Below, piece after piece: positions 60,864 through 64,000 of a stretch of DNA of 64,000 nt. The translations under genes were made by a program, and so were the position numbers. The first letter of the stretch is position 1. The number at the start of each line of letters is the position of its first letter. The notes below the pieces were generated by a model. It was not told the DNA's origin. It saw only the letters and a program-made list of their open reading frames with translations, and made no database searches. The stretch lies in assembly GCF_022811725.1 (NCBI RefSeq), contig NZ_CP094527.1, positions 1,922,001-1,986,000 of the forward strand, written 5' to 3'. The DNA comes from Mucilaginibacter sp. SMC90 (GTDB lineage: Bacteria > Bacteroidota > Bacteroidia > Sphingobacteriales > Sphingobacteriaceae).

Positions 60864-62770
60864 GTTGTATGAAGAAAATATTATTGTTGAGTGTATTCCT
60901 GTTTGCGGGTTGGGGGCTTAAAGCGCAAACGCTGCCCTGGTCGCAGCGGATGGCCAATACCGCTATTCATATCTGGAAGGATTCGTTGCCGGGCACTAAC
61001 TGGTCGTACGATCAGGGGATTGTTTTGCAGGGCTTGCAAAGCGTTTGGCAGCAATCGGCCAAAAACGAATATTTTGGTTATATCCAAAAATCGATGGACA
61101 GGTACGTAGGCACAGATGGAAGCATTCGCACTTACAAAGCCAAAGATTATACGCTGGATAATATCCTTTCAGGGCGAAGTCTGTTATTTCTGAACCAGGT
61201 GTTAGGTGCCGGAAAATATTATAAAGCGGCTTCCTTACTGCGCAAACAATTAGACGAACAACCCAAAACGCCTGAAGGCGGTTTCTGGCATAAAAAAAGA
61301 TATGCTAATCAAATGTGGCTGGATGGCCTGTACATGGCCGAGCCATTTTATGCCGAATATGCTTCCGTTTACCATGAAGATGCAGATTTTGACCAGATAG
61401 CTGATCAGTTTATCTGGATGGAGCAACATGCACGCGATAGCAAAACAGGTTTGCTGTACCATGCCTGGGATCAAAGGAAAAAGGAACGCTGGGCTAATCC
61501 TCAAACTGGTCTGTCGGCAAGTTTATGGGCCCGTGCCGATGGCTGGTATGCTATGGCATTGGTTGATGTGTTGCCATATTTTCCAGTTAGTCATCCTAAA
61601 CGTGCGGCGTTAATGGCCATTTTGAACCGCCTGGCTGTGGCGATACAAGGCAGTCAGGATTCGGGTTCGGGTTTGTGGTACCAGGTACTTGATAAGGGCG
61701 GCAAGAATGGTAACTATCTGGAAGCATCGGCATCGTGCATGTTTGTTTATACGCTGGCTAAAGGTGTAAGGGAAGGCTATTTGTCTCAAAAATATTTGCC
61801 GGTAGCGCAAAAAGCTTACGACGCCATCCTCAAAAATTTCATCGAAACGGATGCTGACGGACAGGTAAACATTAAAGGCACCGCAGGTGCGGTAGGTGTT
61901 GGCGGCGAACCATATCGCGACGGCAGTTACGAGTACTACACCGGTGTAAAAACTGTCGTTAACGAAACCAAAGGTGTTGGTTCATTTATGCTGGCCAGTG
62001 TGGAGATGGAGCGTTTAGCCAATCTCAATTTAGGCAAAGGCAAAACTGTACTTTTAGACAGCTATTTCAATAATGAGTTCCATAAAGATGTTACTGGTAA
62101 AAATATCCCGTTCCATTACAAATGGGAGGAGCAGGATAATAATGGTTTTTCGTTTTTTGGACAGATCTTTAACAATTACGGTCTGCACACCAAAACTTTA
62201 AATGAAGCGCCGGATACAGAGAACCTCAAAAAGGCAGCAGCCTATGTTATTGTTGACCCCGATATCCCGAAGGAAAACCCAGATGCAAAATATATTGAGG
62301 AGCCGCATATCAATGCCATCAGTAATTGGGTAAAAGATGGCGGTGTACTGGTTGTATTAAACAATGACACCGGCAATGCCGAGTTTGTGCACTTGAACAA
62401 ACTGATGGCGAAATTTGGCATCAGCTTCAACCTAAATAGTGTTAACCGGGTGGTAGGGCGTAACTTTGAGCAAGGTGCAATTAATATCCCAAAAGATAAT
62501 GCCATCTTTAAAACGGCCCGAAAAATTTACATCAAAGAGTTGAGCACCCTGCAGCTAACCAATCCGACGGTTGCGCAATTAGTTAACGGCAAGGATGTCA
62601 TTGTAGCTACTGCCAAATATGGTAAAGGCACCGTGTTTGCCGTTGGTGATCCCTGGTTTTATAACGAATATACAGACGGTCGCAAGCTGCCTCCTGATTA
62701 TGATAATTTTAAAGCAGCTAACGATCTAGTAAGCTGGCTGGTTAAGCAAATTCCTCAAACAAAAAAATAG
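60860..62770 (+). CDS. GH105 unsaturated glucuronyl/galacturonyl hydrolase with extra C-terminal domain
   Basis: 636 residues; the start overlaps CE8 by 4 bp (ATGA), and a Met three codons later is an alternative. Signal peptide to about residue 23 (LKAQ). The GH105 barrel spans about 25-385: D100 in YTLDNILSG and D155 in NQMWLDGLYMAEPF are the Asp pair, with DGWYAMALVDVLPYF. A second domain (about 395-636) begins LLDSYFNNEFHKDVTGKN and has an alternating beta/alpha pattern (AYVIVDPDIP, NWVKDGGVLVVLNND, ATAKYGKGTVFAVGDPWFY), like DUF4350/glutamine-amidotransferase-like folds. The second domain's role is unknown. Confidence 0.9.
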   Translation: MSCMKKILLLSVFLFAGWGLKAQTLPWSQRMANTAIHIWKDSLPGTNWSYDQGIVLQGLQSVWQQSAKNEYFGYIQKSMDRYVGTDGSIRTYKAKDYTLDNILSGRSLLFLNQVLGAGKYYKAASLLRKQLDEQPKTPEGGFWHKKRYANQMWLDGLYMAEPFYAEYASVYHEDADFDQIADQFIWMEQHARDSKTGLLYHAWDQRKKERWANPQTGLSASLWARADGWYAMALVDVLPYFPVSHPKRAALMAILNRLAVAIQGSQDSGSGLWYQVLDKGGKNGNYLEASASCMFVYTLAKGVREGYLSQKYLPVAQKAYDAILKNFIETDADGQVNIKGTAGAVGVGGEPYRDGSYEYYTGVKTVVNETKGVGSFMLASVEMERLANLNLGKGKTVLLDSYFNNEFHKDVTGKNIPFHYKWEEQDNNGFSFFGQIFNNYGLHTKTLNEAPDTENLKKAAAYVIVDPDIPKENPDAKYIEEPHINAISNWVKDGGVLVVLNNDTGNAEFVHLNKLMAKFGISFNLNSVNRVVGRNFEQGAINIPKDNAIFKTARKIYIKELSTLQLTNPTVAQLVNGKDVIVATAKYGKGTVFAVGDPWFYNEYTDGRKLPPDYDNFKAANDLVSWLVKQIPQTKK

Positions 62771-62795
62771 TAACCTATTACAATTTAGAAAGAGC

Positions 62796-64000
62796 ATGAT
62801 ATTATCAAGATATAACCTCAACAAAACAACTGTACCGGCAACTGAATTGCCTCCTGTGAATGTATTTGACTTGCCTGAGAAGGTGCTTCAGTTTGGCACG
62901 GGCGTATTGTTGCGTGGCCTGCCCGATTATTTCATCGATAAAGCTAATCGCAGCGGGATCTTCAACGGCAGGGTAGCTGTTGTTAAATCTACTGACAAAG
63001 GTTCAACTACTGATTTTGATATGCAGGATGGTTTGTATACCATTTATTCAAAAGGAATTGAAGATGGCATGGAAGTTAATGAGCAGGTGATCTGTTCAGC
63101 AATCAGTCGCGTACTTTCGGCATCAAGCGAGTGGGAAGATATTTTGGAGATAGCCAGGAACAAGGATTTACAGGTCGTGATCTCTAATACAACCGAAGTC
63201 GGCATTCAATTGGTAAAGGAGGATGTACGCAAACACCCGCCGGCGTCGTTCCCCGGCAAATTGCTGGCTATTTTATATGAGCGTTACAGGGCCTTTAACG
63301 GCAGACCAGATACCGGACTGGTGATCATCCCAACCGAACTGATCATTGATAACGGTAAAAAACTGGAATCCATTGTATTGGAACTTGCCCATCTGAATAA
63401 ACTGGAGCCAGCCTTTATGGATTGGCTGGAAAGCAGCAATAGCTTCTGCAATTCATTGGTGGACAGGATTGTGCCCGGCAGACCAGATCAGCAAATGAGC
63501 GACGCCATGGAAACTGAACGTGGTTATACTGATAACCTCAGTATCATGTCCGAAACTTATAGTCTCTGGGCTATCCAGGGCGATGAAAAAATAGCCGAAG
63601 TATTATCTTTTGCCCAGGCAGATAAGGGCGTGGTGATTACCCCTGATATTGAACTGTTCAGAGAGTTGAAACTCCGCTTGCTTAATGGTACGCATACATT
63701 GAGCTGTGCTGTAGCCTACTTATCAGGCTTTAAAACGGTTAAGGAAGCCATGGATGATGTACATTTTACAAAGTTCATTACGCAGTTGATGTTCACCGAG
63801 ATCATGCCATCTATTCCTTACCAAATTGATGAAGATGTAGCCCGCGATTTTGGCAATAAGGTGCTCGACAGGTTCCGCAACCCAAACATCAGGCATGAGT
63901 GGTTAAGTATTTCGGTACAGTACGCTACTAAAATTAAAATGCGTGTTATTCCGTTATTATTAAACTACTATAAACAAAACAATAAGGCACCGCAGATGAT
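62796..64000 (+). CDS. uxaB: Tagaturonate reductase (altronate oxidoreductase), 3' partial
   Basis: About 401 codons are visible before the window ends, in an unbroken frame from the ATG at 62796. The start MILSRYNLNKT and then EKVLQFGTGVLLRGLPDYFID carry the mannitol-dehydrogenase-family nucleotide-binding pattern (FGTGxLLRG). VISNTTEVGI, VIIPTELIIDNGKKL, NSFCNSLVDRIVPG and LRLLNGTHTLSCAVAYLSG match UxaB, with NGTH holding catalytic residues. It reduces D-tagaturonate to D-altronate with NADH in the cytoplasm. It lies 26 bp after GH105 and links pectin breakdown to hexuronate catabolism. The end of the protein is outside the window. Confidence 0.93.
   Translation, partial: MILSRYNLNKTTVPATELPPVNVFDLPEKVLQFGTGVLLRGLPDYFIDKANRSGIFNGRVAVVKSTDKGSTTDFDMQDGLYTIYSKGIEDGMEVNEQVICSAISRVLSASSEWEDILEIARNKDLQVVISNTTEVGIQLVKEDVRKHPPASFPGKLLAILYERYRAFNGRPDTGLVIIPTELIIDNGKKLESIVLELAHLNKLEPAFMDWLESSNSFCNSLVDRIVPGRPDQQMSDAMETERGYTDNLSIMSETYSLWAIQGDEKIAEVLSFAQADKGVVITPDIELFRELKLRLLNGTHTLSCAVAYLSGFKTVKEAMDDVHFTKFITQLMFTEIMPSIPYQIDEDVARDFGNKVLDRFRNPNIRHEWLSISVQYATKIKMRVIPLLLNYYKQNNKAPQM

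Overview
The window looks like a chromosomal segment of a soil or plant-associated Bacteroidota, most likely Sphingobacteriaceae (Mucilaginibacter/Pedobacter type). This is inferred from repeated SusC/SusD pairs, secreted glycoside hydrolases with Sus-type context, LacI/GntR regulators of Bacteroidota type, a TTTG-N19-TAnnTTTG promoter and moderate GC. No rRNA, tRNA, CRISPR array or transposase gene was seen. Both ends cut through genes: a SusD-like gene on the left and a tagaturonate reductase gene on the right.

Layout. (1) 1-7390: the end of an alpha-mannan utilization locus, with SusD (partial), a SusE/F-like lipoprotein, GH76, GH92 and GH76. A strong hairpin terminator sits between the Sus genes and the enzymes. 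The GH92 has Gln where the family's general acid Glu is expected, which suggests action on mannosyl-phosphate or another activated linkage. (2) 7629-9720: housekeeping or unlinked genes (HD phosphohydrolase, small membrane protein, SDR). (3) 9961-19843: a LacI-controlled fructan-type locus with regulator, SusC, SusD, sugar porter, GH32 and ROK sugar kinase. Three copies of a CTTTAATCGATTAAAG-like palindrome lie before the regulator and before susC. The one before the regulator fills the spacer of a consensus promoter. (4) 20196-25037: a glycosyltransferase, an Lrp/AsnC regulator, a cobalamin riboswitch with metE, and a doubtful small ORF. (5) 25752-57281: a large rhamnogalacturonan-I type pectin locus. 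It holds two paralogous GntR/sugar-binding regulators meeting tail to tail, RhaM, a DUF4450-like giant enzyme, CE12, PL22, GH106, SusC, SusD, GH28, GH2, two more CE12, a beta-propeller enzyme, an unassigned six-hairpin enzyme, GH105, GH31 and a sulfatase. (6) 57334-58215: a small membrane protein and a gap rich in inverted repeats. (7) 58216-64000: a homogalacturonan operon of GH28, CE8 pectin methylesterase, a GH105 with an extra C-terminal domain, and UxaB leading into hexuronate catabolism.

How it works together. SusC/SusD pairs import oligosaccharides across the outer membrane. Periplasmic or surface enzymes remove acetyl (CE12), methyl (CE8), sulfate and side-chain sugars (GH2, GH31, GH106) and cut the backbone (GH28). 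GH105 and PL22 act on unsaturated or short uronides. RhaM and UxaB feed rhamnose and galacturonate into central metabolism. A 16-bp sequence occurs identically upstream of rhaM/gntR and upstream of the pectin susC, and part of it recurs before the first CE12 gene. It is a candidate regulator site for the pectin locus.

The least explained parts are the GH92 acid substitution, the two unassigned six-hairpin enzymes (28326-32066 and 49850-51991), the propeller enzyme at 48766, the sulfatase in a pectin locus, the shared 16-bp motif, and the inverted-repeat element at 57862-57970.
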